Source of the DNA: Cereibacter sphaeroides
Lineage (GTDB): Bacteria; Pseudomonadota; Alphaproteobacteria; Rhodobacterales; Rhodobacteraceae
Direction: 5' to 3'
Assembly: GCA_003243455.1 (NCBI GenBank)
Contig: QFQS01000001.1
Span: forward strand, 1,302,001-1,366,000
Length of the DNA: 64,000 nt
The notes beneath the pieces are model-generated. The model was not told the DNA's origin and did no database searches. It was given only the letters and a program-made list of their open reading frames with translations. The translations under genes were made by a program, and so were the position numbers. Of the stretch, positions 50,133 to 57,872 are shown piece by piece. Position 1 is the first letter of the stretch; every line of letters starts with the position of its first letter.

Positions 50133-51179
50133 ATGCAGACCATTGGCTATGCGGCCCAGTCGGCCGATACCCCTCTTGCACCATTCACCTTCGAACGCCG
50201 CGCCCCGCGCGGCAACGACGTGGTGATGGAAATCCTTTATTGCGGTGTCTGTCACACCGATCTGCACTGGTCCCACAACGACTGGGGCTGGACCACCTAC
50301 CCCGCCGTGCCGGGGCATGAGATCGTCGGCCGCGTCATCGCGGTCGGCCCCGATGTGACCAAGTACAAGGTCGGCGATCATGTCGGCGTCGGTTGCATGG
50401 TTGACAGCTGCCAGCACTGCGACCAATGCCAGAAGGGCGAGGAACAGCTCTGCCGCGAAGGCAATACGCAGACCTATGGCGGTTTCGACCGCATCACCAG
50501 GGAACTGACGCAGGGCGGCTATTCGAAACACCTCGTCGCGCGCGAGGAATTCGTGCTGCGCATGCCCGACGGGCTGGACATCTCCAAAGCCGCACCTTTG
50601 CTCTGCGCCGGGATCACCACATGGTCGCCCCTGCGCACCTGGGGTGTCAAGGAAGGCAGCCGCGTCGGCATCATCGGCCTTGGCGGTCTTGGCCACATGG
50701 GCGTCAAGCTGGCCCATGGTCTTGGCGCCAAAGTGACCGTGATCAGCCGCAGCACCGACAAGGAAGCGGACGCCAGGGCGCTTGGCGCCGATGCGCTGCT
50801 GAACTCGTCGGACGCTGACGCAATGGCGGCAGCCGCCAACAGCTTTGACCTCATCATCGACACCGTCCCGGTCAAGCATGACCTGATGCCCTACCTGCCG
50901 CTTCTGGACATCGATGCGACGCTGGTCATCGTCGGTCAGGTCGGCCCGGTCGCCGAAGTCTCCAGCATCCCCCTTCTCATGGGCCGCCGCCGCATCTCCG
51001 GCTCGCCCATCGGCGGCATCCGCGAAACGCAGGAGATGCTCGATTTCTGCGCCGCGAAGGGCATCCTGCCGGACGTCGAGATGATCCGCATGGACCAGAT
51101 CAACCACGCCTTCGAGCGGTTGCAAAAATCCGACGTGCGCTACCGCTTCATCATCGACATGGCCTCACTGGCCGCCTGA
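50133..51179 (+). CDS. Zinc-dependent NAD(P)H alcohol dehydrogenase (YahK/CAD-like)
   Basis: 348 residues. Catalytic zinc ligands in C-G-V-C-H-T-D-L-H-W (first Cys), G-H-E and L-L-C-A-G-I-T. The structural zinc site is C-Q-H-C-D-Q-C-Q-K-G-E-E-Q-L-C. Rossmann loop G-L-G-G-L-G-H-M-G followed by S-R-S-T, which favours NADPH. Closest to the broad-range aldehyde reductases of the YahK/cinnamyl-alcohol group. It starts after T-G-A-G-G. The next gene, an aldo/keto reductase, is also an aldehyde reductase. Confidence 0.93.
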   Translation: MQTIGYAAQSADTPLAPFTFERRAPRGNDVVMEILYCGVCHTDLHWSHNDWGWTTYPAVPGHEIVGRVIAVGPDVTKYKVGDHVGVGCMVDSCQHCDQCQKGEEQLCREGNTQTYGGFDRITRELTQGGYSKHLVAREEFVLRMPDGLDISKAAPLLCAGITTWSPLRTWGVKEGSRVGIIGLGGLGHMGVKLAHGLGAKVTVISRSTDKEADARALGADALLNSSDADAMAAAANSFDLIIDTVPVKHDLMPYLPLLDIDATLVIVGQVGPVAEVSSIPLLMGRRRISGSPIGGIRETQEMLDFCAAKGILPDVEMIRMDQINHAFERLQKSDVRYRFIIDMASLAA

Positions 51180-51186
51180 CACCCGT

Positions 51187-51212
51187 CGCCCGCCGGTTTT
51201 CCCCGGCGGGCG
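51187..51212 (+). terminator. 10-bp GC hairpin after the alcohol dehydrogenase gene
   Basis: CGCCCGCCGG (51187-51196), loop TTTTCC, CCGGCGGGCG (51203-51212), a perfect stem 7 bp after the stop. There is no strong T run, so termination strength is unclear. Confidence 0.65.
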
Positions 51213-51306
51213 CATCCGAATTTCAGACCGCTGCGCCTTGCCAGTAGCCGGTGGCGACATAACTGCCCCTGCTCAAGCGCGCCTTCCCGCAATCAGGAGA
51301 CATATC

Positions 51307-52320
51307 ATGCGCTACAGAACGCTTGGCCGTTCCGGCCTTCACGTATCCGAACTCTGCCTTGGCACGATGACCTTCGGCGGGGGCGAGGGCTTCTGGCAGG
51401 CCATCGGGCAGGTGCCGCAGGACGGCGCCGACGCGCTGGTCAAACGCGCCTTCGACGCAGGCATCAACTTCTTCGACACGGCGGACGTCTATTCCGAAGG
51501 CCAGTCAGAGATCATGCTGGGCCAGTCGATCCGCAACCTTGGACTAAACCGCTCGGAAGTCGTGATTGCAACCAAGGGTTTCGGCCGCATGCACCCCGGC
51601 TCGAACGGCCGCGGCGCCTCGCGCGGGCACATCATCGACGCCTGCCATGCCAGCCTGAAACGGCTGAACACCGACCACATCGACCTGTATCAGCTTCACG
51701 GCTTCGACCCCGTGACCCCGATGGAGGAACAGGTCGAGGCGCTGGATACCCTCGTCCGCCACGGCCATGTCCGCTACATCGGCGTCTCGAACTGGGCCGC
51801 ATGGCAACTGACCAAGGCGCTTGGCCTCGCCGCCGCGAAACATCTCGCCCCCATCCGCTCGATCCAGTCGCTCTACACCCTCGCCAACCGCGACCTTGAG
51901 CGCGAAATCGTCCCCGCCCTTCTTTCCGAAGGCGTCGGCCTGATGGTGTGGAGCCCGCTTGCCGGTGGCTACCTGTCCGGCAAGTTCACCGGCAGCAACG
52001 CGGCAACCGAAGGCCGCCGCCTGGCCTTCGACTTCCCGCCGATCGACCGCACCAAGGCCGACTCCATCGTCGAGACCATGCGCCCCATGGCCGAGGCGCG
52101 GGGCGTGTCCATCGCCCAGATCGCGCTGGCTTGGCTACTGGCCCAGCCGGTCGTCACCAGCGTCATCGTCGGTGCGAAGCGGATGGACCAGCTGGACGAC
52201 AACATCGCCGCCACTGACGTCACCCTGACGCTGGAAGACCTTGGCCGACTGGAGGCGGTCAGTGCAGTGACCAAGGAATACCCCGCCTGGATGATCGAGC
52301 GCCAGAACGCACGGAGCTGA
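51307..52320 (+). CDS. Aldo/keto reductase
   Basis: 337 residues from ATG 51307, with AGGAGA upstream. The catalytic tetrad is visible: Asp and Tyr in F-F-D-T-A-D-V-Y, Lys in V-I-A-T-K-G-F-G, His in Y-Q-L-H-G-F-D-P. The C-terminal NADPH-binding block is S-V-I-V-G-A-K-R-M-D-Q-L-D-D-N. AKR12/13-like length and sequence. The substrate is unknown. The two-hairpin element copy B follows its stop. Confidence 0.93.
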   Translation: MRYRTLGRSGLHVSELCLGTMTFGGGEGFWQAIGQVPQDGADALVKRAFDAGINFFDTADVYSEGQSEIMLGQSIRNLGLNRSEVVIATKGFGRMHPGSNGRGASRGHIIDACHASLKRLNTDHIDLYQLHGFDPVTPMEEQVEALDTLVRHGHVRYIGVSNWAAWQLTKALGLAAAKHLAPIRSIQSLYTLANRDLEREIVPALLSEGVGLMVWSPLAGGYLSGKFTGSNAATEGRRLAFDFPPIDRTKADSIVETMRPMAEARGVSIAQIALAWLLAQPVVTSVIVGAKRMDQLDDNIAATDVTLTLEDLGRLEAVSAVTKEYPAWMIERQNARS

Positions 52321-52345
52321 CGACAGCAATAGATCGATCCAAGCC

Positions 52346-52500
52346 TGGGCGGGACAAGAAACGCGATCCGCGTTTCTTGTCCCGCCCGCAGCGCAACATC
52401 ACCGCTGGATCGCATCCGCAAAGAAGCTGGCCGGTGGCTTTGGTCCATCAGCCCTTGCAACTCCCTCTGCATCGCATGGCGAAGTCACATGCCTTCGCCA
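52346..52500 (+). repeat. Two-hairpin 3' element, copy B (after the aldo/keto reductase gene)
   Basis: A perfect 19-bp stem (52347-52365 with 52369-52387, loop ATC), then GCAGCGCAAC, a middle with GCTGGCCGGTGGCTTTGG, TTGCAACTCC, CATCGCATGGCGAAG, and an 8-bp stem TGGCGAAG/CTTCGCCA (52477-52484 with 52493-52500). In the sense of the preceding gene it has the same order and blocks as copy A after glyS. Its far end is 21 bp from the stop of the converging DUF1254 gene. Confidence 0.75.
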
Positions 52501-52521
52501 AACCCTACCTCAGCCTTGCCG

Positions 52522-53931
52522 CTACTCCACCCGCTCCAGCACCGGCGGCTTCCATGTCCCGTCCAGCGCCTCTTGCTTCGGCCAGTAAAGCCGCATCGCC
52601 ATCTGGAAAGGCCCTTCCGGAGCGGGCAGCCAGTTCGCCTCCAGCCCCTTGGCGGGCATGTCATTCTGGATATAGATCGTGATGCCCCCGTCGGCGTCCT
52701 TCTGCAGGTCGGGCAGCATCGGGGAATTGATCAGGTAGCGGTTGATCGGGTTCGCGGACAAAAGACTTTCCGGCATCTTGTACATCGTCAGTGACCAGAA
52801 AGCGTTGACCGGCGGCAGCTGCCCCGGCGCAAAGCGCATCGTGTAGCGGTTCGCACCACTGGTAGGATTGCCATCCGCGTCGGCAAAATAACCCGGATAG
52901 ATCGCCTCGTCTTCCGAGTTTCCATAGATGCCCAGCACAGCCCCTGCCATCCGGGCCATGTAGTCGCCGTTCAGAAAGGCCCGTGTCCCGAAAAAGTCCG
53001 CACTGGTCTTCTTGCCGGTCTCGACCTCGGTTTCCTTGTAGGTCTGGAATGCGGCCCAGCCATCCGCCACCCCGTCCTGATAGGCCTGCCGCATCTCGGG
53101 CGACAGGCTTGCGAAATCAATCGTCTTGCCGCCTTCGATCCCCGCGCTGGCAAGGCGGGCGCGCAGCTCGGTCTCGCTCGGATCGACCGGCGCGAACTGC
53201 AGGATGAAGTTCAGCTCGTTGAAGAATTCAAGCGAAGTCCGCTCACCCTCCGCACTCAGCGGCTTGATGAAATCGACGCTCGACGCGGCTGCAGGCGCGG
53301 GCTGGCCAAGAAAGGCCGACAGCGGCTGCACCTTGTAGCCCGCCTGCACCTTCTCGACATTCGGCAGGTCATCCGGCCCGAAAAGCTGGGTGCGATAAAG
53401 GACAAAGACGAAATCCGTCTCGGACCGGATGACCTCTTTGATCCCGGCGGGCGTCTCTCCGCTCCACCCCGGCCCGACAAGCAGGAAATTCCCCGCCTCG
53501 TTCCCGGTGGCCCGGCTGCCGACATAGGCGAAGTTGTAGGTGTATTGGTCGATGAACTGCAGCGAGTAATACCGCCCCGGCTCCACCTCCGGCACGGTAA
53601 GGACCAGCGGCTCCGCCCGCAGATCGGCCCCGACATAGGAATAGGGCGTATCCGAATTCGGTGTCTGGATCGCCGTATCCGCCGGCGTATAGACCCGCGC
53701 GTTATTCACCAACGTATTCCAGCCGGCCTTGTACTCGGGATCAGAGGGATCGGCGAAGTAGGAATACTGGACCCGATAGTTGTCGACCATCGGGAAGCCA
53801 TAGATCGTCGCTTCCTTGGCAATCGCCCGCACTTGTTCGGGCGTCGCAGTCTGGGCCTGAACCGAAAGCCCCGATCCCATCACACCACCCGCCAGCAAGG
53901 CCAGGCCCAACATCGCAGCACGCAATTTCAT
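52522..53931 (-). CDS. Exported DUF1254/DUF1214 protein
   Basis: 469 residues with a signal peptide (A-A-M-L-G-L-A-L-L-A-G-G ... S-V-Q-A-Q). The N-terminal DUF1254 part (E-A-T-I-Y-G-F-P-M-V-D-N-Y-R, N-T-P-N-S-D-T-P-Y-S-like stretch, G-R-Y-Y-S-L-Q-F-I-D-Q-Y) is followed by the C-terminal DUF1214 part (N-R-Y-T-M-R-F, N-A-F-W-S-L-T-M-Y, L-I-N-S-P, I-Y-I-Q-N-D). The family is widespread and periplasmic; its activity is unknown to me. Confidence 0.9.
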   Translation of the reverse strand: MKLRAAMLGLALLAGGVMGSGLSVQAQTATPEQVRAIAKEATIYGFPMVDNYRVQYSYFADPSDPEYKAGWNTLVNNARVYTPADTAIQTPNSDTPYSYVGADLRAEPLVLTVPEVEPGRYYSLQFIDQYTYNFAYVGSRATGNEAGNFLLVGPGWSGETPAGIKEVIRSETDFVFVLYRTQLFGPDDLPNVEKVQAGYKVQPLSAFLGQPAPAAASSVDFIKPLSAEGERTSLEFFNELNFILQFAPVDPSETELRARLASAGIEGGKTIDFASLSPEMRQAYQDGVADGWAAFQTYKETEVETGKKTSADFFGTRAFLNGDYMARMAGAVLGIYGNSEDEAIYPGYFADADGNPTSGANRYTMRFAPGQLPPVNAFWSLTMYKMPESLLSANPINRYLINSPMLPDLQKDADGGITIYIQNDMPAKGLEANWLPAPEGPFQMAMRLYWPKQEALDGTWKPPVLERVE

Positions 53932-54240
53932 TATCTTGCTCTCCCTGTTCCGCGATCACGCCGGATCGTCCCAATCTCGCACATGCGACGATTTGCGAAC
54001 AGCACTCAGGGCAACCTTGTAGAACAACCGAAGCGCGCTCGATTCGCTCCACTCTCCGCCCCAACGGCAATCTGCATAAAATATAGGCAAACAGAAATCG
54101 AGAAGTCAGGACGCCACACCGCAGGGTTGCGGCCCGCCAGGCGTCGCACAGCGCCAGTTATTCAGGATAATGAAACTATGCCTGAATCCCCGGTTCCCTC
54201 TGCTACCGTCCAAAGGTTGTTTTTATTTGGGGGATTTTTG
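53932..54240. promoter_or_regulatory. 309-bp divergent region, DUF1254 and VPLPA-CTERM genes
   Basis: No gene seen. It contains an AT-rich patch around 54075-54100 (CATAAAATATAGGCAAAC) that could serve as a -10 region, and GGGGGA just before ATG 54241. Both flanking genes encode exported proteins. Confidence 0.4.
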
Positions 54241-54885
54241 ATGAAAACGACTGCAGTACTCTATGCCCTGTTACCCATTCTCGCCAGTGCGCCGGTTCAG
54301 GCAGCAACGCTCGCCAGCCCGGATTTCACCGCCAGCATCACGATCGATGGCGTCACGAGCGGGCCCGCAAACGGCACTGCCGGCACACCGGGCGATTGCG
54401 ACATCTTCGGTGATGCTTCGGGCTGCGACCTCGACACCGGCGATAGCATTCCGCGCCTGCTGGTGAACTGGGTCGATGACGACAGCTTTGACATCTTCTT
54501 CTTCGGCCAGATCGGCTTTGGCACCGCGCCGGTCGAGTTCACTTTGGCCGGGCTCAACTATCTTGTCGATGGGGTTCCGACCGCGATCACCGGCTTCCTG
54601 TTCAACTTCGGTGCCAGCAACGTGGAGGGCTTCCTGAAAAGCGAAGGCAACCCGGACGGGGCGGATTTCACGAACCCGACGGTCAGTTTCACCGCCAACT
54701 CCGTCACCGCCTTCTTCGCCGATTACAGCGGCCAGCTTGACGGCGACGGCCCAAGGATGCGCTTCGACGTCCTCGTGGGCGACACCCCACCCCCGGCCGA
54801 AGTTCCCCTGCCCGCAGCAGGCGGTCTGATGGCGGCGGGTATACTGGCCCTGGGCGCGCTGCGCCGTCGAGCCAGAAACCGCTAG
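54241..54885 (+). CDS. VPLPA-CTERM sorting domain protein
   Basis: 214 residues from ATG 54241. Signal peptide (A-V-L-Y-A-L-L-P-I-L-A-S-A-P-V-Q-A-A), an acidic beta-rich body with an early cysteine pair (G-D-C-D-I-F and S-G-C-D-L), and the C-terminal sorting tag E-V-P-L-P-A-A-G-G-L-M-A-A-G-I-L-A-L-G, then R-R-R-A-R-N-R. Such tags are recognised by a dedicated exosortase, usually encoded with exopolysaccharide genes elsewhere; none is in this window. Probably a surface or matrix protein. Confidence 0.88.
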   Translation: MKTTAVLYALLPILASAPVQAATLASPDFTASITIDGVTSGPANGTAGTPGDCDIFGDASGCDLDTGDSIPRLLVNWVDDDSFDIFFFGQIGFGTAPVEFTLAGLNYLVDGVPTAITGFLFNFGASNVEGFLKSEGNPDGADFTNPTVSFTANSVTAFFADYSGQLDGDGPRMRFDVLVGDTPPPAEVPLPAAGGLMAAGILALGALRRRARNR

Positions 54886-54891
54886 GCTTTC

Positions 54892-55497
54892 TTAATCCGT
54901 ACCAACAGCGCCGCCTTCGGGCGGCGCTGTCGCCTCGATCAGCATGGCGATAGCCGGAACGACTTCCGCAAGAATTGCGGCTCTGCCCTCGTCATTGAAA
55001 TGACAGGCATCCCACCGATAGTCGTAGCCGAGATTGTCCGTATTCATTCCCGCCACGATGCGCGGATTGGCGGCGGCAACCGCTGTCTGCGCCGTACGCA
55101 GGTGCGCCGATCCACAGGCACGATCGCATCTGGAGGCGCGGAACAGGTAAAGCGGCTTCGAAAGATGGCCCGAGCGATCATCCAGACAGCTCCCCAGCTG
55201 GCTTGAATTGATCGCGCCGCTGATAAACAGCACAGGTCGGTCTAGTTCCTTGCTGATCCCCGCGCCAAGGCCGGGCCAAAGGCTGCCCTCGTTGACCGAA
55301 GCGCCGGCATCGGGTCGCGTGCCGGATAGCAGTATCCGTCATACCAAGCATAGACCGGCCAGTCGGCCACCGAAGCGGACGGGGTCGGATCAGAGTTGGC
55401 GGCATTCGACGGCCCTCTTTCACGATGACGGCCGTAGCCGACGGCTCGGGGCGCTGTGGGCCGAGGCAGCTTACCCTCTGCGCTGTCTTCCGACTGT
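54892..55497 (-). pseudogene. Decayed SGNH/GDSL-type hydrolase
   Basis: Two minus-strand frames join into one hydrolase-like protein. Upstream frame (~55300-55497): R-G-P-S-N-A-A-N (like the G-Q-S-N block I) and W-P-V-Y-A-W-Y-D-G-Y-C-Y-P-A-R-D-P-M-P. Downstream frame (54892-~55310): A-S-V-N-E-G-S-L-W-P-G-L-G-A-G, L-D-R-P-V-L-F-I-S-G-A-I, and D-A-C-H-F-N-D-E-G-R-A-A-I-L (the Asp-His block). A frameshift near 55300 separates them, and no start codon or signal peptide remains upstream. The segment around 55090-55160 also looks scrambled. Confidence 0.6.
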
Positions 55498-55666
55498 CAG
55501 TGATAAAATCACCAGTGCCGGATGCACCCCTGTCCCTCCAAAAGGGGGGCTGCCCGCGAAATACCTGACGCATTCCCTCTACATACCAAGACCATACTGG
55601 AACCATACCGCTTCCATATCCCCGCCCCGCTGCCTAATCTTCCCCCGCAACCAGAAAGGGAACCTG

Positions 55667-56536
55667 ATGCAGACGATGATTGGCGTGATCGGCGGATCGG
55701 GTCTCTACCAGATCGACGGCCTGGAGGGGGCAAGCTGGATCAAGGTGAAATCCCCCTGGGGCACCCCCTCCGATGAGGTTCTGGTGGGCCGCCTGAACGG
55801 TGTTCCCATGGCCTTTCTGCCCCGCCATGGTCGGGGCCATGTGCATTCGCCGACCGAGGTTCCCTACCGCGCCAACATCGACGCGCTGAAGCGGCTGGGC
55901 GTGACCGATGTCATCTCGGTCTCCGCCTGCGGGTCTTTCCGCGAGCAGTATGCGCCGGGCGATTTCGTGATCGTGGACCAATTCATCGACCGCACCTTCG
56001 CGCGGGAAAAGTCATTCTTCGGAACGGGTTGCGTGGCACATGTCAGCCTTGCCCACCCGACCTGTCCCCGACTTGGCGCGGCCTGCGCCGAAGCGGCTGA
56101 GGCCGTTGGCATCACTGTCCACCGCGACGGCATTTACCTCTGCATGGAAGGCCCGCAATTCTCGACCCTGGCCGAAAGCCGCCTCTACCGCTCCTGGGGC
56201 TGCGACGTGATCGGCATGACCAACATGCCCGAGGCGAAGCTCGCGCGGGAGGCCGAGCTTTGCTATGCCTCCGTCGCGATGGTCACCGATTACGACTGCT
56301 GGCACGAAAGTCATGGCGCGGTCGATGTGGCGCAGGTCATCGCGGTCCTGACCGGCAATGCCGACAAAGCCCGCAGCATGGTCGCCCGCCTGCCCGCCCT
56401 TTTGGGCGCTGACCGCAATCCCTGCCCCCATGGCTGCGACAAGGCACTCGATTTTGCGTTGATGACCGCCCCCGACAAACGCGACCCCGTCTTGCTGGCC
56501 AAGCTCGACGCGGTCGCGGGACGCGTGTTGGGTTGA
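55667..56536 (+). CDS. mtnP: S-methyl-5'-thioadenosine phosphorylase
   Basis: 289 residues from ATG 55667. Blocks: I-G-V-I-G-G-S-G-L-Y, F-L-P-R-H-G-R-G-H, S-A-C-G-S-F-R-E, C-M-E-G-P-Q-F-S-T-L-A-E-S, G-M-T-N-M-P-E-A-K-L-A-R-E and T-D-Y-D-C-W-H. It splits methylthioadenosine into adenine and methylthioribose-1-phosphate. The adenine can be reused by Apt, encoded two genes downstream. An SGNH pseudogene lies on the opposite strand upstream. Confidence 0.95.
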   Translation: MQTMIGVIGGSGLYQIDGLEGASWIKVKSPWGTPSDEVLVGRLNGVPMAFLPRHGRGHVHSPTEVPYRANIDALKRLGVTDVISVSACGSFREQYAPGDFVIVDQFIDRTFAREKSFFGTGCVAHVSLAHPTCPRLGAACAEAAEAVGITVHRDGIYLCMEGPQFSTLAESRLYRSWGCDVIGMTNMPEAKLAREAELCYASVAMVTDYDCWHESHGAVDVAQVIAVLTGNADKARSMVARLPALLGADRNPCPHGCDKALDFALMTAPDKRDPVLLAKLDAVAGRVLG

Positions 56537-57198
56537 GGCTCCGGGCGATCTCCCTCGCCTTCGCGCTGCTGGCAACGGCGGCTTCGGCGCAGGATTTCGT
56601 CAAGACCAAGGGACAACTCAGCGACGAGGATTTTCACCGCCTCGTCGCCTGCGGCGCGCAGCCCGGCAAGGATTGCCGCATCCCCATGCGATATTGGCCG
56701 TCGAATACTGCTCAGGCAATCACCGTGACCCGCCTGCCCGACATCGACCCCGTGCTGCCCGCTGTCTCAGCCCAGATCGACGCCGCGCTGGACAATGCCA
56801 TAGCCGAAATCAATGGCGTCGGCGCCGCCATCCACCTTTTGCGCCTGCCCGACAACATGCCCGCCCGCATCCGCCTGTCGGTCCGCAGTCCGCAGGCTCT
56901 CCGGCTTCTGTCCCACGAAACCGACCCGCGCATGATGCCCGCCGGCATGGTCCTGTTCGACCCCGGCCTGCCCGAGCGCATTACCGGCGCCTCTATCGTC
57001 ATCTCGTCCCGCATCTTGCTTGGCGAGACAAAATCCGTGGTTCTGGAAGAAGTTATGCAATCGCTTGGCCTGCCCTTCGACATCTCGAACGATTACTACC
57101 AAAGACGCTCCATCTTCTCGCAAGAGGCCAACGCCGTGACCCGCCTGACCGGGCAGGACGCCCGGGCGCTAAGCCTTCACTACCCGCCAACCCCTTGA
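56533..57198 (+). CDS. DUF2927 exported protein
   Basis: 221 residues. TTG 56533 overlaps the mtnP stop (TTGA), and no better start keeps the signal peptide (A-I-S-L-A-F-A-L-L-A-T-A-A-S-A-Q-D-F). The body has Y-W-P-S-N, then I-V-I-S-S-R-I-L-L-G-E-T-K-S-V-V-L-E-E-V-M-Q-S-L-G-L-P-F-D with the E-E-x-x-Q-x-L-G-L helix typical of DUF2927; the usual zinc-metalloprotease-like His is not obvious. Function unknown. It is sandwiched between two purine-salvage genes. Confidence 0.82.
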   Translation: MRLRAISLAFALLATAASAQDFVKTKGQLSDEDFHRLVACGAQPGKDCRIPMRYWPSNTAQAITVTRLPDIDPVLPAVSAQIDAALDNAIAEINGVGAAIHLLRLPDNMPARIRLSVRSPQALRLLSHETDPRMMPAGMVLFDPGLPERITGASIVISSRILLGETKSVVLEEVMQSLGLPFDISNDYYQRRSIFSQEANAVTRLTGQDARALSLHYPPTP

Positions 57199-57215
57199 AA
57201 TAAGGCCGCCCCGCC

Positions 57216-57749
57216 ATGCAGAAAACCGTCAAGGATTACATCCGCACCATCGTCGATTTCCCGCATGAGGGCATCCTGTTCCGCGACGTGACCACGCTGT
57301 TCGCCGATGCGCGCGGCTTCCGCATGGCCATCGACCAGTTGCTGAACCCCTATGCCGGGATGCGCATAGACAAGGTCGCGGGGCTGGAGGCGCGGGGGTT
57401 CATTCTGGGCGGCGCCGTGGCACACCAGCTTTCCACCGGCTTTGTCCCCATCCGCAAGAAGGGCAAGCTGCCCGGCCAGACGATCAGCCAGTCCTACACG
57501 CTGGAATATGGCGAGGCGGTGGTCGAGGTGCATGACGACGCGATCCAGCCGGGCGAGAAGGTGCTGCTGGTCGACGATCTGCTCGCCACCGGCGGCACGG
57601 CAGAGGCCGGGATCAAGCTGATCGAACGGCTGGGCGGCGTCATCGTGGGCTGTGCCTTCGTCGTCGACTTGCCCGACCTCGGGGGGCGCAAGAAGCTTGA
57701 GGCGATGGGGATGGAGGTTCACGCCCTCTGCGCCTTCGAAGGGCTCTAA
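57216..57749 (+). CDS. apt: Adenine phosphoribosyltransferase
   Basis: 177 residues. PRPP-binding motif V-L-L-V-D-D-L-L-A-T-G-G-T-A, flexible-loop region R-K-K-G-K-L-P-G, and A-G-L-E-A-R-G-F-I-L-G-like start (G-L-E-A-R-G-F). It makes AMP from adenine and PRPP, closing the salvage route started by MtnP. 17 bp after the DUF2927 stop. Confidence 0.97.
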   Translation: MQKTVKDYIRTIVDFPHEGILFRDVTTLFADARGFRMAIDQLLNPYAGMRIDKVAGLEARGFILGGAVAHQLSTGFVPIRKKGKLPGQTISQSYTLEYGEAVVEVHDDAIQPGEKVLLVDDLLATGGTAEAGIKLIERLGGVIVGCAFVVDLPDLGGRKKLEAMGMEVHALCAFEGL

Positions 57750-57784
57750 CCCTTTAGCAACGGAATCGCCGCTATCCTGCACGG

Positions 57785-57865
57785 GTCCGGGGTTGCAAAC
57801 CCGGACACTCGCACCACAACTTACCCCATGGCTCCCAAAGTCCCCGCCGATTCAGCCCGGCGGGG
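57785..57865. terminator. Two hairpins between convergent apt and FAD dehydrogenase genes
   Basis: GTCCGGG/CCCGGAC (57785-57791 with 57800-57806) follows apt; CCCCGCCG/CGGCGGGG (57842-57849 with 57858-57865) lies 8 bp after the minus-strand stop. Each probably ends the nearer transcript. Confidence 0.6.
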
Positions 57866-57872
57866 CAAACCC

